NCBI GenBank assembly: GCA_018304285.1
Contig: JAGVWL010000037.1
Coordinates: forward strand, 1 to 26,017
Reading direction: 5' to 3'
Length of the DNA stretch: 26,017 nucleotides
Source: Microcaldota archaeon
GTDB taxonomy: Archaea > Micrarchaeota > Micrarchaeia > Norongarragalinales > Norongarragalinaceae
Positions within the stretch are counted from its first letter, which is position 1. Each line of letters opens with the position of its first letter. Of this stretch, positions 1 through 6,102 are shown piece by piece. The notes beneath the pieces were generated by a model that was not told where the DNA came from, searched no databases, and saw nothing but the letters and a program-made list of their open reading frames with translations. The position numbers and the translations under genes were made by a program.

Positions 1-297
1 AGCGATTGCCATCGCACGGCGCGATTGCCTTTCAGTCAAGAAAGAAAACGAGTCTTCCTTCCTCTCGAAAAAATCCACATGCGAATCCTTGACGTGCGCG
101 AAATAAAGGGCCGCGAAAACGCCTATGCAAAACACGAGAAGATTCAAGGCGTTCGAAACCGGCGAGTAAAGAGCGCCTGCAACGGTCGCGCCGATTGCCG
201 CGACCATGAAAACAGGGTGCACTTGCGACCAATACACGGTGAAAGGGCTTGCCATTGAAATCAGTTTACGGATTACTGCATCAAGAATTAAAGACAA
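1..297 (-). CDS. Partial polytopic membrane protein, UbiA prenyltransferase-like (N-terminal part)
   Basis: An open minus-strand frame runs off the left edge. The first 99 residues are present if translation starts at the TTG at 297, which follows an in-frame stop and is preceded by a GAGGT Shine-Dalgarno-like site about 10 bases upstream; an ATG at 255 is the alternative. Two hydrophobic stretches are visible, around residues 27-42 (VFMVAAIGATVAGAL) and 47-62 (NALNLLVFCIGVFAALYF). They are followed by AHVKDSHVDFFERKED, an Asp-rich loop that recalls the metal/diphosphate-binding loop of one group of archaeal UbiA-type prenyltransferases. Members of that superfamily join isoprenoid chains to aromatic or lipid acceptors in the membrane. 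The family call rests on this loop and the membrane pattern only. The gene is divergent from the LUD gene and shares its 62-base promoter region. Confidence 0.45.
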   Translation of the reverse strand, partial: MSLILDAVIRKLISMASPFTVYWSQVHPVFMVAAIGATVAGALYSPVSNALNLLVFCIGVFAALYFAHVKDSHVDFFERKEDSFSFLTERQSRRAMAIA

Positions 298-300
298 CGG

Positions 301-308
301 TTAAATAA
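301..308 (+). promoter_or_regulatory. Candidate TATA box for the LUD-domain gene
   Basis: TTAAATAA lies about 52 bases before the ATG at 360. A TATA box here would place the transcript start near 328-333, inside the 18-base palindrome and upstream of the ribosome binding site. The assignment is by composition and spacing only. Confidence 0.3.
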
Positions 309-324
309 CCTCAAGAAGGACATA

Positions 325-342
325 TTATCGGATATCCGATAA
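325..342. promoter_or_regulatory. 18-base perfect palindrome, candidate operator
   Basis: TTATCGGATATCCGATAA reads identically on both strands. It lies in the short divergent region between the UbiA-like gene (minus) and the LUD gene (plus). Its centre is about 26 bases before the LUD start codon and lies near the expected transcript start, which is a typical place for a dimeric repressor to bind. No regulator gene is adjacent, so the binding protein is unknown. Confidence 0.5.
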
Positions 343-347
343 CAATC

Positions 348-353
348 GAGGTG
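348..353 (+). promoter_or_regulatory. Ribosome binding site of the LUD gene
   Basis: GAGGTG lies six bases before the ATG at 360. It is among the clearest Shine-Dalgarno sequences in the window and fixes this start. It also implies that this mRNA has a leader, unlike many genes here that look leaderless. Confidence 0.6.
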
Positions 354-359
354 TAAAAT

Positions 360-968
360 ATGGGTAGTGTAGAGCTTGCCGGCAGCGGGTCGGTGGAAAA
401 AACGATTGCAGCTTTAAAGCAAAACGGCATTGACGCTTTTTTGGTCGAAAACGCGGCAGAAGCGAAACAAAAAATCATTGAACTTATTCCGCAGGGGGCT
501 GAAGTAATGACCATGACCTCGGCGACTTTGGACGCCACGGGCATTGCCGGGGAAATCAACGAGTCCGGCAGGTTCGAGTCTGTAAGGAAAAAGCTCGGTG
601 CTATGGACGGTAAAACGCAGGGGCTGGAAATGCAGAAGCTCGGCGCTGCGCCTGAATGGGTGGTTGGAAGCGTTCACGCCGTCACCGAAGACGGCAAGGT
701 TCTCGTAGCGTCCGCGACCGGAAGCCAGTTGCCCGCTTACGCGTACGGCTCGCAGCACGTTGTTTGGGTCGTTGGAACGCAAAAGATAGTGGAAAGCATG
801 GACGACGGCTTCAAGCGATTGCAAGAATACGTTTTTCCGTTGGAAGACGCGAGGGCGAGGAAAGTGTACGGCGTTGGAAGCAACGTGAGCAAAATCCTTA
901 TAGTGAACAAGGAATTCGCGCCTGGCAGGATTACTATAATCTTCGTAAAGGAAAAGCTCGGGTTCTGA
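360..968 (+). CDS. LUD domain protein (LutC/YkgG-like)
   Basis: This 202-residue protein matches the LUD (formerly DUF162) family in length and layout. The N-terminal half has the alternating pattern AALKQNGIDAFLVENAAEAK followed by MTMTSATLDATGI. The C-terminal half contains the typical run ASATGSQLPAYAYGS, then VVGTQKIVESMDDGFKR and a Gly/Ser-rich VYGVGSNVSKILIVNKE close. In bacteria, LutC partners with the iron-sulphur proteins LutA and LutB in L-lactate oxidation. Neither partner is in the window, and archaeal stand-alone LUD proteins have no settled role, so only the family is called. The start is fixed by GAGGTG at 348-353. Its stop faces that of msrA, 12 bases away. Confidence 0.85.
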   Translation: MGSVELAGSGSVEKTIAALKQNGIDAFLVENAAEAKQKIIELIPQGAEVMTMTSATLDATGIAGEINESGRFESVRKKLGAMDGKTQGLEMQKLGAAPEWVVGSVHAVTEDGKVLVASATGSQLPAYAYGSQHVVWVVGTQKIVESMDDGFKRLQEYVFPLEDARARKVYGVGSNVSKILIVNKEFAPGRITIIFVKEKLGF

Positions 969-970
969 AG

Positions 971-977
971 AAAAAAA
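971..977 (-). terminator. T-run downstream of msrA
   Basis: Read on minus, seven consecutive T residues begin four bases after the msrA stop. Short poly-T tracts suffice for archaeal RNA polymerase termination. It lies in the 12-base gap between convergent genes. No hairpin precedes it. Confidence 0.4.
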
Positions 978-980
978 CAA

Positions 981-1445
981 TCAGCAGGTTTTCAGCCCGC
1001 GCTTTTGCAAATACTTCTGGTGGTATTCCTCGGCGTGGTAAAACTCGCCGGCGGGAAGGATTTGCGTCGCAACTTTCATGCCTTTCTTTTCCACAGCAAG
1101 CTTGGTTTTTTCCGCGAGCTTTTTTTGCGCCGGGTTATGGTAGAAGACCGCAGCACGGTACTGGCTGCCGATGTTGGCTCCCTGGCCGTTCGCCTGCGCC
1201 GGGTCGTGCGCTTGCCAAAAAACTTTTAGCAACTGCGCGTAGGAAACCGCTTTCGGGTCGAACTTTACTTGCACTACTTCCGCATGCCCCGTGCACACAA
1301 GCAAATAAGAAGGGTTTTTGACGTTTCCGCCCATGAATCCGGCTTCAGTGTGCTTTACGCCCTTGATTTGGTCGAACACCAGCTGCGGCTCCCAAAAGCA
1401 TCCGGCGGCGAACGTCGCGATTTCAAGCCTTACCATCGCACTCAT
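981..1445 (-). CDS. msrA: Peptide methionine sulfoxide reductase MsrA
   Basis: MsrA reduces the S-epimer of methionine sulfoxide in oxidised proteins. The 154-residue product has the hallmark GCFW near the N-terminus with the catalytic Cys at residue 16. It also has EAGFMGG, TGHAEVVQVKFDP, GSQYRAAVFY and AEEYHQKYL, all in family order and spacing. A further Cys ends the protein (GLKTC) and could serve in thiol recycling, as C-terminal Cys residues do in other MsrA proteins. The ATG at 1445 lies about 27 bases after an A/T box (1469-1476), which fits a leaderless transcript; an ATG three codons later (1436) is possible. An in-frame extension upstream to 1658 overlaps the divergent gene and is not supported. 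Confidence 0.93.
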   Translation of the reverse strand: MSAMVRLEIATFAAGCFWEPQLVFDQIKGVKHTEAGFMGGNVKNPSYLLVCTGHAEVVQVKFDPKAVSYAQLLKVFWQAHDPAQANGQGANIGSQYRAAVFYHNPAQKKLAEKTKLAVEKKGMKVATQILPAGEFYHAEEYHQKYLQKRGLKTC

Positions 1446-1468
1446 CCGATTGGTGTTAAGCAGCGTAA

Positions 1469-1476
1469 GTTTAAAA
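1469..1476. promoter_or_regulatory. Candidate TATA element between msrA and the 139-residue gene
   Basis: GTTTAAAA, with the self-complementary core TTTAAA, lies in the 44-base gap between divergent genes. It sits about 27 bases before the msrA ATG, the usual distance for a leaderless archaeal start. It is only about 18 bases before the plus-strand ATG at 1490, closer to the spacing expected for the in-frame ATGs at 1499 or 1511. Confidence 0.35.
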
Positions 1477-1489
1477 CTAAAACGGGTTA

Positions 1490-1909
1490 ATGGAAAGCAT
1501 GAACGGGGAAATGAAGATTGCGGTTTTCCACTCGTGGCTGAGGGCAGGGGACAGCATTCACCACGCTTACGATTTTGTCTTGAATCCTCCAGGGGACATG
1601 GTGGAGAAAAACGGCATGCACTTGTTAAGCATCGGGCCGATAGGCCAAGAAATGGCAAGACAAATCAACAGGAAGAAGGCAAACAGGAAAAAAAAAATCA
1701 CGGTGCAGGACAGGGCAGCTAGCATAGCCCGGGTGAATTATCTCCAGCAGGGACACGCGGCTATCAGAGACGTAGGCCACCGCACTCTTTTGAAAGCTAA
1801 CGAAATCGCCCCGGGATTGGCTGCGTTATGCGATTCCCTTGCGCAAAAGCACTTGAGGGAAGAGTTTGGCGTAATCAGGGTGCTTTTGAAGCTCCCTCAA
1901 GGGAAATAG
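1490..1909 (+). CDS. Hypothetical protein, unrecognised
   Basis: This 139-residue frame is divergent from msrA, and its codon choice resembles that of its neighbours. I recognise no family. The N-terminal third (MKIAVFHSWLRAGDS) reads like a first beta strand and helix. A very basic stretch follows near residues 58-70 (QINRKKANRKKKI), and the C-terminal half looks helical with several His residues. There is no signal peptide or membrane segment. ATGs at 1499 and 1511 are alternative starts, and the latter (MKIAV) fits the hydrophobic start best. It lies between the two methionine sulfoxide reductase genes, but nothing in it indicates a shared role. Confidence 0.6.
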   Translation: MESMNGEMKIAVFHSWLRAGDSIHHAYDFVLNPPGDMVEKNGMHLLSIGPIGQEMARQINRKKANRKKKITVQDRAASIARVNYLQQGHAAIRDVGHRTLLKANEIAPGLAALCDSLAQKHLREEFGVIRVLLKLPQGK

Positions 1910-1917
1910 CCTTTTGA

Positions 1918-1961
1918 TAGCGAAAAGCGGAAATAATTGAACTTTTTGCAGCTTTTCGCTA
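1918..1961. terminator. Inverted repeat with 11-base perfect arms, candidate terminator hairpin
   Basis: TAGCGAAAAGC at 1918-1928 is the exact reverse complement of GCTTTTCGCTA at 1951-1961, with a 22-base A/T-rich loop. It begins nine bases after the stop of the 139-residue gene, in the gap before the convergent msrB stop. Confidence 0.45.
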
Positions 1962-1964
1962 GTC

Positions 1965-2005
1965 GCAGAAGGCAGGAAAAAAGTTCCAGTATTTTTGCCT
2001 TCTGC
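1965..2005. terminator. Second inverted repeat with 10-base perfect arms, candidate msrB terminator
   Basis: GCAGAAGGCA at 1965-1974 is the exact reverse complement of TGCCTTCTGC at 1996-2005. A run of five T residues adjoins the right arm on plus, and a poly-A run lies in the loop. It begins three bases after the first inverted repeat ends. Together the two fill most of the 102-base gap between convergent genes. Confidence 0.45.
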
Positions 2006-2011
2006 TATGAA

Positions 2012-2479
2012 TCATCTTTTCTTGAAGCCGAGGGCGCACGAGTTTATGCAATAGCGTTTTCCTGACGCTGTAGGCCCGTCGTCGAACAAATGCCCGAGGT
2101 GCCCGCCGCACTTTCGGCACAGCACTTCGGTGCGGCGCAATCCGTGCGAAAAATCTTCGCAGAGCAAAATGTTCTTCGTGTTGGCGGGCGCGTCGAAGCT
2201 CGGCCACCCCGTTCCGGAGTCGAATTTAGCGCCGGAAGAAAACAATTGCGTGCCGCACGCCGCGCAAACAAACGTTCCCTTGCGCTTTTCGTGCAAAAGT
2301 TTTCCGGTGAAAGGCAGTTCCGTGCCTTTCTCCCGCAAAATCCGGTGTTGCTCGGGCGTGAGCCTCGCCGTCCAGCCTTCCTTCGGCTTAATCCCGCCAT
2401 GCGCGCGTTTCTTCAAGCTTTTCACCAGCGTTTGTAACGCCGGCTTTATTTTAAATATTGGCTTGAAGTCATAATTCAT
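2012..2479 (-). CDS. msrB: Peptide methionine (R)-S-oxide reductase MsrB
   Basis: MsrB reduces the R-epimer of methionine sulfoxide and complements MsrA. Two CxxC pairs bind structural zinc (C72/C75 in VCAACG and C121/C124 in CRKCGGHLGH). The catalytic Cys is C144 in RYCINS, followed by an extra Cys at 148. GTELPFTGK and SGTGWPSF are also family motifs. The ATG at 2479 gives 155 residues, about 18 more than usual at the N-terminus. A strong A/T box (2449-2459) lies inside that extension, and a GTG at 2425 follows it by about 29 bases. The shorter 137-residue form from GTG is therefore a serious alternative. Confidence 0.93.
   Translation of the reverse strand: MNYDFKPIFKIKPALQTLVKSLKKRAHGGIKPKEGWTARLTPEQHRILREKGTELPFTGKLLHEKRKGTFVCAACGTQLFSSGAKFDSGTGWPSFDAPANTKNILLCEDFSHGLRRTEVLCRKCGGHLGHLFDDGPTASGKRYCINSCALGFKKR
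2449..2459. promoter_or_regulatory. Candidate shared TATA element, msrB and transglutaminase-like gene
   Basis: TTTTAAATATT is the strongest A/T box in this divergent region. On plus it lies about 40 bases before the TTG start at 2494. On minus it lies about 29 bases before an in-frame GTG (2425) of msrB. If it drives msrB, the upstream ATG at 2479 cannot be the start. Confidence 0.4.
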
Positions 2480-2493
2480 TCAGGCTGGTTTTC

Positions 2494-3249
2494 TTGAACT
2501 CTGGACGCAATCCTTTAGACGCGAAGCACGTGCAAATCGCAGTGCTGCTTGCCGCGCTTTTGCTGGCGGCGTTCTTTCTCGTTTGGCTGAATGAAAACAA
2601 AACGGCGAACAGCGGTGTTTCCAACGAAAGCGCGGAAGCGTTGCCTTGGCCCGTTCTCAAGCCCACGTCAAACCAAACGCCTTCCCCGTCCCCGCAAGAG
2701 CCGCAAGTTTATCCGGCGTTGCTGAAAGGCAAGATCAATTTGTACGGCGAGTTTTGGTGCAACCTCGCTTTGAAAGCGCAAACGGAAGAAATTGCGAAAG
2801 GGCTGCGCGGCAGGGCGGGCAACACTACTGCCGGCGTAGCGTTCGCGGCTTTCGACTGGATGCGCCAAAACCTCAATGCCACTACAGAGCATTACGGCAC
2901 AGTAGCAGTGCCCAGCGTTGTTTTGCAGGAGGGCCGGGCGAATTCGGAGAGCGAAGCGGTATTTGCCGTCTCGTTAATGAAATCGCTCGGAGGCCGAACT
3001 GCGTTTTTGCTTAGCGCGGATTGCGGGCATGCGTTCGCGGGAGTGCGGGTTGGCGACGTAAAGGAATACGCGGTGCTGAGGCAGTCGGTTTCGCAAGGCT
3101 ACTTGGTTTCCAACGTTTCGTTTTACTCCTTGAAGGACGAAAACGGAACGGTCTGGATGGTTTTCGACCCGCTGTTCTCGCCATACCCTGGAGGCGTTTT
3201 CGAGCAATGCAAGGGCGCAACGGACATTCTATTGGGCCCCGAATGCTGA
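2494..3249 (+). CDS. Membrane-anchored transglutaminase-like protein lacking the catalytic Cys
   Basis: This 251-residue protein has one N-terminal membrane segment (residues 14-32), then a Pro/Ser/Asn-rich linker and an extracytoplasmic domain. The domain resembles the transglutaminase-like (papain-like) fold: a helix (AFDWMRQNL), VVLQEGRANSESEAVFAVSL at the place of the catalytic loop, then LGGRTAFLL, a His (H179 in CGHAF) and an Asp (D225 in VFDPLF). Where active members carry Cys, this protein has Asn/Ser (around 150-151), so catalysis is doubtful. Seven N-X-S/T sequons (N35, N44, N60, N110, N128, N207, N217) make it a likely target of the AglB encoded nearby. The start is a TTG; no ATG precedes the membrane segment. 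It converges on the next gene with a 20-base gap. Confidence 0.7.
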   Translation: MNSGRNPLDAKHVQIAVLLAALLLAAFFLVWLNENKTANSGVSNESAEALPWPVLKPTSNQTPSPSPQEPQVYPALLKGKINLYGEFWCNLALKAQTEEIAKGLRGRAGNTTAGVAFAAFDWMRQNLNATTEHYGTVAVPSVVLQEGRANSESEAVFAVSLMKSLGGRTAFLLSADCGHAFAGVRVGDVKEYAVLRQSVSQGYLVSNVSFYSLKDENGTVWMVFDPLFSPYPGGVFEQCKGATDILLGPEC

Positions 3250-3269
3250 GAACGCGGTAAGGGGTGTTT

Positions 3270-3785
3270 CTATCGCCGGTCCCGCCGCATTAAGAACAAC
3301 GCGGAAAAGAGAAGGAGTGCTATTGCCGCAAAGTGGGTTTCTGGAACGGGCGCCGTTTTTCTCACTATCGTAAAGGCGTTCGGCTCGAATGCCTTGAAAG
3401 AATCCGGCCCTTCTGCCACGCTTGCATTCGCCCAATAGGAACCGTCGGGCAAAAACTCGGTTTCCATTCCCAGCTTTTGCGGGGTTACGTTGACCGCAAA
3501 AACGCCCGGCTCCCTGAAAACGATGTCGGAAGTCAAGTCCACGCCCAACACCCGCACGGTCATTTGCGGTATCGCCTCTGCCCCGGCGGGAAGGCCGGTT
3601 GAAGCATAGTTGTAGAAAACCAGCAAAAACGCACTCTGCACTTTCTCCGAGGAAACTATTTTCCCGGCGTCAATGCGGATGAAACTCCATTCGGAAGTGT
3701 TCGAAGGCGACGGCGGAAGGCCGCCGGCGAAAACAAGCGGGATGAACAAAACCAACGCAGCTAGGATGAAAACGAAAGTCCGCAT
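3270..3785 (-). CDS. Small surface protein with signal peptide and C-terminal membrane anchor
   Basis: This 171-residue protein has a clear signal peptide (MRTFVFILAALVLFIPLVFA, cleavage likely near residue 20) and a beta-rich domain of about 120 residues. A C-terminal segment follows, made of PVPET (146-150), a hydrophobic stretch (151-166) and the basic end RRDRR. That three-part tail looks like the PEP-CTERM and related archaeal sorting signals, but the exact motif is not one I can name. Three sequons (N29, N99, N120) sit in the outer domain. I do not recognise the domain. It lies 58 bases downstream of nucS, with a T-rich putative terminator between them, so it may have its own promoter. 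Confidence 0.65.
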   Translation of the reverse strand: MRTFVFILAALVLFIPLVFAGGLPPSPSNTSEWSFIRIDAGKIVSSEKVQSAFLLVFYNYASTGLPAGAEAIPQMTVRVLGVDLTSDIVFREPGVFAVNVTPQKLGMETEFLPDGSYWANASVAEGPDSFKAFEPNAFTIVRKTAPVPETHFAAIALLLFSALFLMRRDRR

Positions 3786-3809
3786 GGAAATACCAACGCA
3801 ACGCGCAAT

Positions 3810-3824
3810 AAAAAACCCTGCAGG
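3810..3824 (-). terminator. Candidate nucS terminator
   Basis: On minus, the self-complementary CCTGCAGG (3817-3824) is followed by a G and six T residues (3815-3810), about 20 bases after the nucS stop. Poly-T after a G/C-rich stretch fits termination. The palindrome leaves almost no loop, so the T-run is the more relevant part. Confidence 0.4.
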
Positions 3825-3843
3825 AGGGGGCGCTGGCGGAAGC

Positions 3844-4602
3844 TTACGGCCCGTATTCGCCCAAAACCTTTTGCTTGCGCTGCAAGCCCTTGATCTTCGC
3901 AGAAGGATTCGCTATTTCATAGTCCAGCTTGAAAAACTCGAATCCTTCGCCAGCAAGCATTTTCAGCGCGTTTGCGGTTATTTCAGGCGCGCACAGGATT
4001 CCCCGCACCCTGCGCCCCTTTCGCTTTTGCAGCTGCTCGACATAACGCTTCAATTGTGTAACAGCATCCAGCCCCGCGCTCCTCCGCTTCAATTCGATGG
4101 CGACGGTGCTTCCGGCCGAGTCTTGCGCCAGAATGTCTATGCTCCCGCGCTTTACGTCGCTCTCGCCCTTCAAGGGCGTAAGCCCCGGCTCTATCAAGTG
4201 CAAGTCTTGCATGAGGATTCGCGCCAACTCCTTTTCGCTTCCGAACAACTGGAGTTTCGTGTCGTCATGCATTTCGAAAGAATCGCAGTAGTCGACGCGC
4301 TTGAAATGCACTTCAATCAATTCATGCATGGGCTTTGTCCGCTCGGATTTTACGATGAGCTCGCCGTTTTCCTCTGCGACTGAAACGACTGAGCCCGGAC
4401 CTTGGTAGTTTATGGCCTTCATTCCCGTGCTCTGGTGCACGAGGAAAGTGCCGTCGTGCTTTATCACGAGAAGCCTGTCGCCTTCGCTTATCTTTGAAGC
4501 GGCGCGCCCGGCGTATTTGATGGTGCAATTGCCCACGCACACGACGAGTTTGCCTGCACCCAGCGCGCGCTCAATGCTTTTTCTTGCCTGCGGGAATTCC
4601 AT
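3844..4602 (-). CDS. nucS: Mismatch-specific endonuclease NucS (EndoMS)
   Basis: NucS cuts both strands at DNA mismatches (and has been studied on branched DNA) in archaea and actinobacteria that lack MutS/MutL repair. The 252-residue protein has the N-terminal dimerisation/DNA-binding domain (CTIKYAGRAAS, LLVIKHDGTFLVHQ, INYQGPGS). The RecB-like nuclease domain has D156 in GSIDILA and E170/K172 in VAIELKR, followed by TQLKRYVEQL. The extreme C-terminus, QKVLGEY, matches the pattern of a PCNA-binding peptide (Q244, L247, Y250) with only one aromatic residue. The ATG at 4602 overlaps the end of the HAD gene by 32 bases, so the two are probably co-transcribed. Confidence 0.93.
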   Translation of the reverse strand: MEFPQARKSIERALGAGKLVVCVGNCTIKYAGRAASKISEGDRLLVIKHDGTFLVHQSTGMKAINYQGPGSVVSVAEENGELIVKSERTKPMHELIEVHFKRVDYCDSFEMHDDTKLQLFGSEKELARILMQDLHLIEPGLTPLKGESDVKRGSIDILAQDSAGSTVAIELKRRSAGLDAVTQLKRYVEQLQKRKGRRVRGILCAPEITANALKMLAGEGFEFFKLDYEIANPSAKIKGLQRKQKVLGEYGP

Positions 4603-5266
4603 TTGATTTTTTCACTACTCCGATCAAATCGCTCAGATTGCCGATGATAAAGTCGGGGGAACTGGACTTGAGGCGCCGGGGAGAATAAAACCCGTCGGTT
4701 ATTGCAACGGATTTCATGCCCAAGTGCTTCGCAATCTCTATTTCCTCGGTCGAATCTCCGACGAGCATTACTTCGCCCGGCGCGAATCCTTTTGCCGCAA
4801 GATAATCCTGCAGTTTCCGCATCTTGTTTTTTTCTTTCCAGATCGAGTGGATGTCGGGATTGGCGAGGACTTCGGAAAACAAGTGCGCCAGCCGGAAGTT
4901 TTCAAGGCGCAGGCTTATGGCGGATGCGAGATGGTTGCTCAGTATGATGCTGCCGATGCCGTTCGCCTTGAGCCACGAAAGGGTTTTTCTCGCGCCCTTG
5001 CGCGTTCTTGCCTTTGCCGCCCTGCGCTCGTAATGGCCGTGGAAAGTTTCCTGTATCAAAATCGAAGATTTTTTCAGGTAATCGCGGCCGAAGCCGTAGT
5101 TTGCGTAGAACTCTAATATCGGCAAGGTCATCGTTGCACGGTATTTTTTTGCCGAAAGGGGTTCGGCGCGGCCCAGTTTTTTTAAAACCTGGTTGACGCT
5201 TTCAACCGAAGCGCGGGTGTCGGCAAGCAGTGTGCCGTTCCAGTCGAAAACCACGAGCTTGATCAT
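4571..5266 (-). CDS. HAD-superfamily hydrolase, phosphoglycolate phosphatase-like
   Basis: This 231-residue protein has the HAD core in order. Motif I is FDWNGTL with the nucleophile D8 (the usual second Asp is Asn here, a variant seen in part of the superfamily). A helical cap covers about residues 16-85, motif II is S110 in IILSNH, a Lys-rich KEKNKMRK lies near 146-151, and motif IV is LVGDSTEEIEIAK with D171. Such enzymes remove phosphate from small molecules, and the substrate cannot be read from sequence. It sits three bases after the radical SAM gene and overlaps nucS, so all three probably share a transcript. Confidence 0.85.
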   Translation of the reverse strand: MIKLVVFDWNGTLLADTRASVESVNQVLKKLGRAEPLSAKKYRATMTLPILEFYANYGFGRDYLKKSSILIQETFHGHYERRAAKARTRKGARKTLSWLKANGIGSIILSNHLASAISLRLENFRLAHLFSEVLANPDIHSIWKEKNKMRKLQDYLAAKGFAPGEVMLVGDSTEEIEIAKHLGMKSVAITDGFYSPRRLKSSSPDFIIGNLSDLIGVVKKSNGIPAGKKKH

Positions 5267-5269
5267 CTT

Positions 5270-6034
5270 TCAAACCAGCTCTTCGCTCCCGTCGTTGAAG
5301 CGAATCAAGACTTCCGGAAACGTTTTCTTTGCAGCATAAGCGAGCTCGTACATTTTTTCTTTAGACGGCACTGCGGATAACTCGAAATCCGGGTTTACGA
5401 AACCGCCTTTTGCGCCCGGCTGGGGTTGCTGCAAGGCGTAAAGGTCGGCGAATTTGCAGTACTCGCAAATCGCTTGAACAGCACCGGGCGTGTCGTTCAA
5501 GCCGGGGATAACGGTGGTGCGCAGTTCCTTGAAAACGCGCTTGCTTTCCTTGCCCGCCTCGAGAAACGCAAGCGAAGAAAGGATTTTGCTGATGAGGATT
5601 TCCGAATCCCCGCGGAACGCCGTCGCCTTCGCGTAAAGCTCTTTATCGATGGGCACTTTCACGTCCATCTGCACGTAGTCCACGAAAGGAAGCAAATCGC
5701 GCAGCGACTCCGGGTAATAGCCGGAAGTTTCCACGCGGACTGCAAAACCCAGGTGCTTCAGCGTTTTCGAAATTTCGAGCACTGCATTGCCTTGGAGCAT
5801 CGGCTCTCCGCCCATGAAAACCACTCCTTCGGTGCTGGCTTGCAGTTTGGTAAAATGCTCGATGAAGAAAGAGTCGGGTTTCGAGTCGAATTTTTCGGGC
5901 GAGAGGTTTACCAGAAAGGGGACGTTGCACCAATAGCACTGCAGGGGGCAGCCTGCAAGGTAGATGACGCTCGCGGTTTTTCCGGGCCAAGCTGTTTCGG
6001 AAAAGTCGATGATTGAGGAGAATTTGAGGTTCAC
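5270..6034 (-). CDS. Radical SAM protein, anaerobic ribonucleotide reductase activase-like
   Basis: This 254-residue protein has the radical SAM cluster motif CxxxCxxC at C29/C33/C36 within LAGCPLQCYWC, then VVFMGGEPMLQ (the GGE motif) and VRVETSGYYP. These place it with the archaeal NrdG-like activating enzymes, which install a glycyl radical on a partner using S-adenosylmethionine. No class III reductase (NrdD) is in the window, so the partner is unknown and another glycyl-radical enzyme is possible. The start is a GTG at 6034. An A/T box (6061-6068) lies about 30 bases upstream and there is no Shine-Dalgarno site, which suggests a leaderless mRNA. The frame stays open to 6493, but that part lies opposite the GlcNAc-1-P transferase gene and carries no family motif. 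Confidence 0.75.
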   Translation of the reverse strand: MNLKFSSIIDFSETAWPGKTASVIYLAGCPLQCYWCNVPFLVNLSPEKFDSKPDSFFIEHFTKLQASTEGVVFMGGEPMLQGNAVLEISKTLKHLGFAVRVETSGYYPESLRDLLPFVDYVQMDVKVPIDKELYAKATAFRGDSEILISKILSSLAFLEAGKESKRVFKELRTTVIPGLNDTPGAVQAICEYCKFADLYALQQPQPGAKGGFVNPDFELSAVPSKEKMYELAYAAKKTFPEVLIRFNDGSEELV

Positions 6035-6060
6035 GGCAGGTTGAATAAGACCAGGGGGAA

Positions 6061-6068
6061 ATAAAATC
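6061..6068 (-). promoter_or_regulatory. Candidate TATA box for the radical SAM activase-like gene
   Basis: On minus, TTTTATTT follows AAAAAGA in the 68-base gap after the transferase stop. It lies about 30 bases before the GTG at 6034, consistent with a leaderless start. Confidence 0.4.
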
Positions 6069-6102
6069 TTTTTGAGTTTTCCCGCGGGGGTGAAAATGGC
6101 GT

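Noticed and set aside
656..1321. 221-residue open frame on plus spanning the LUD gene end and msrA
   Set aside because: It crosses two genes supported by family motifs and is Arg-rich with no domain.
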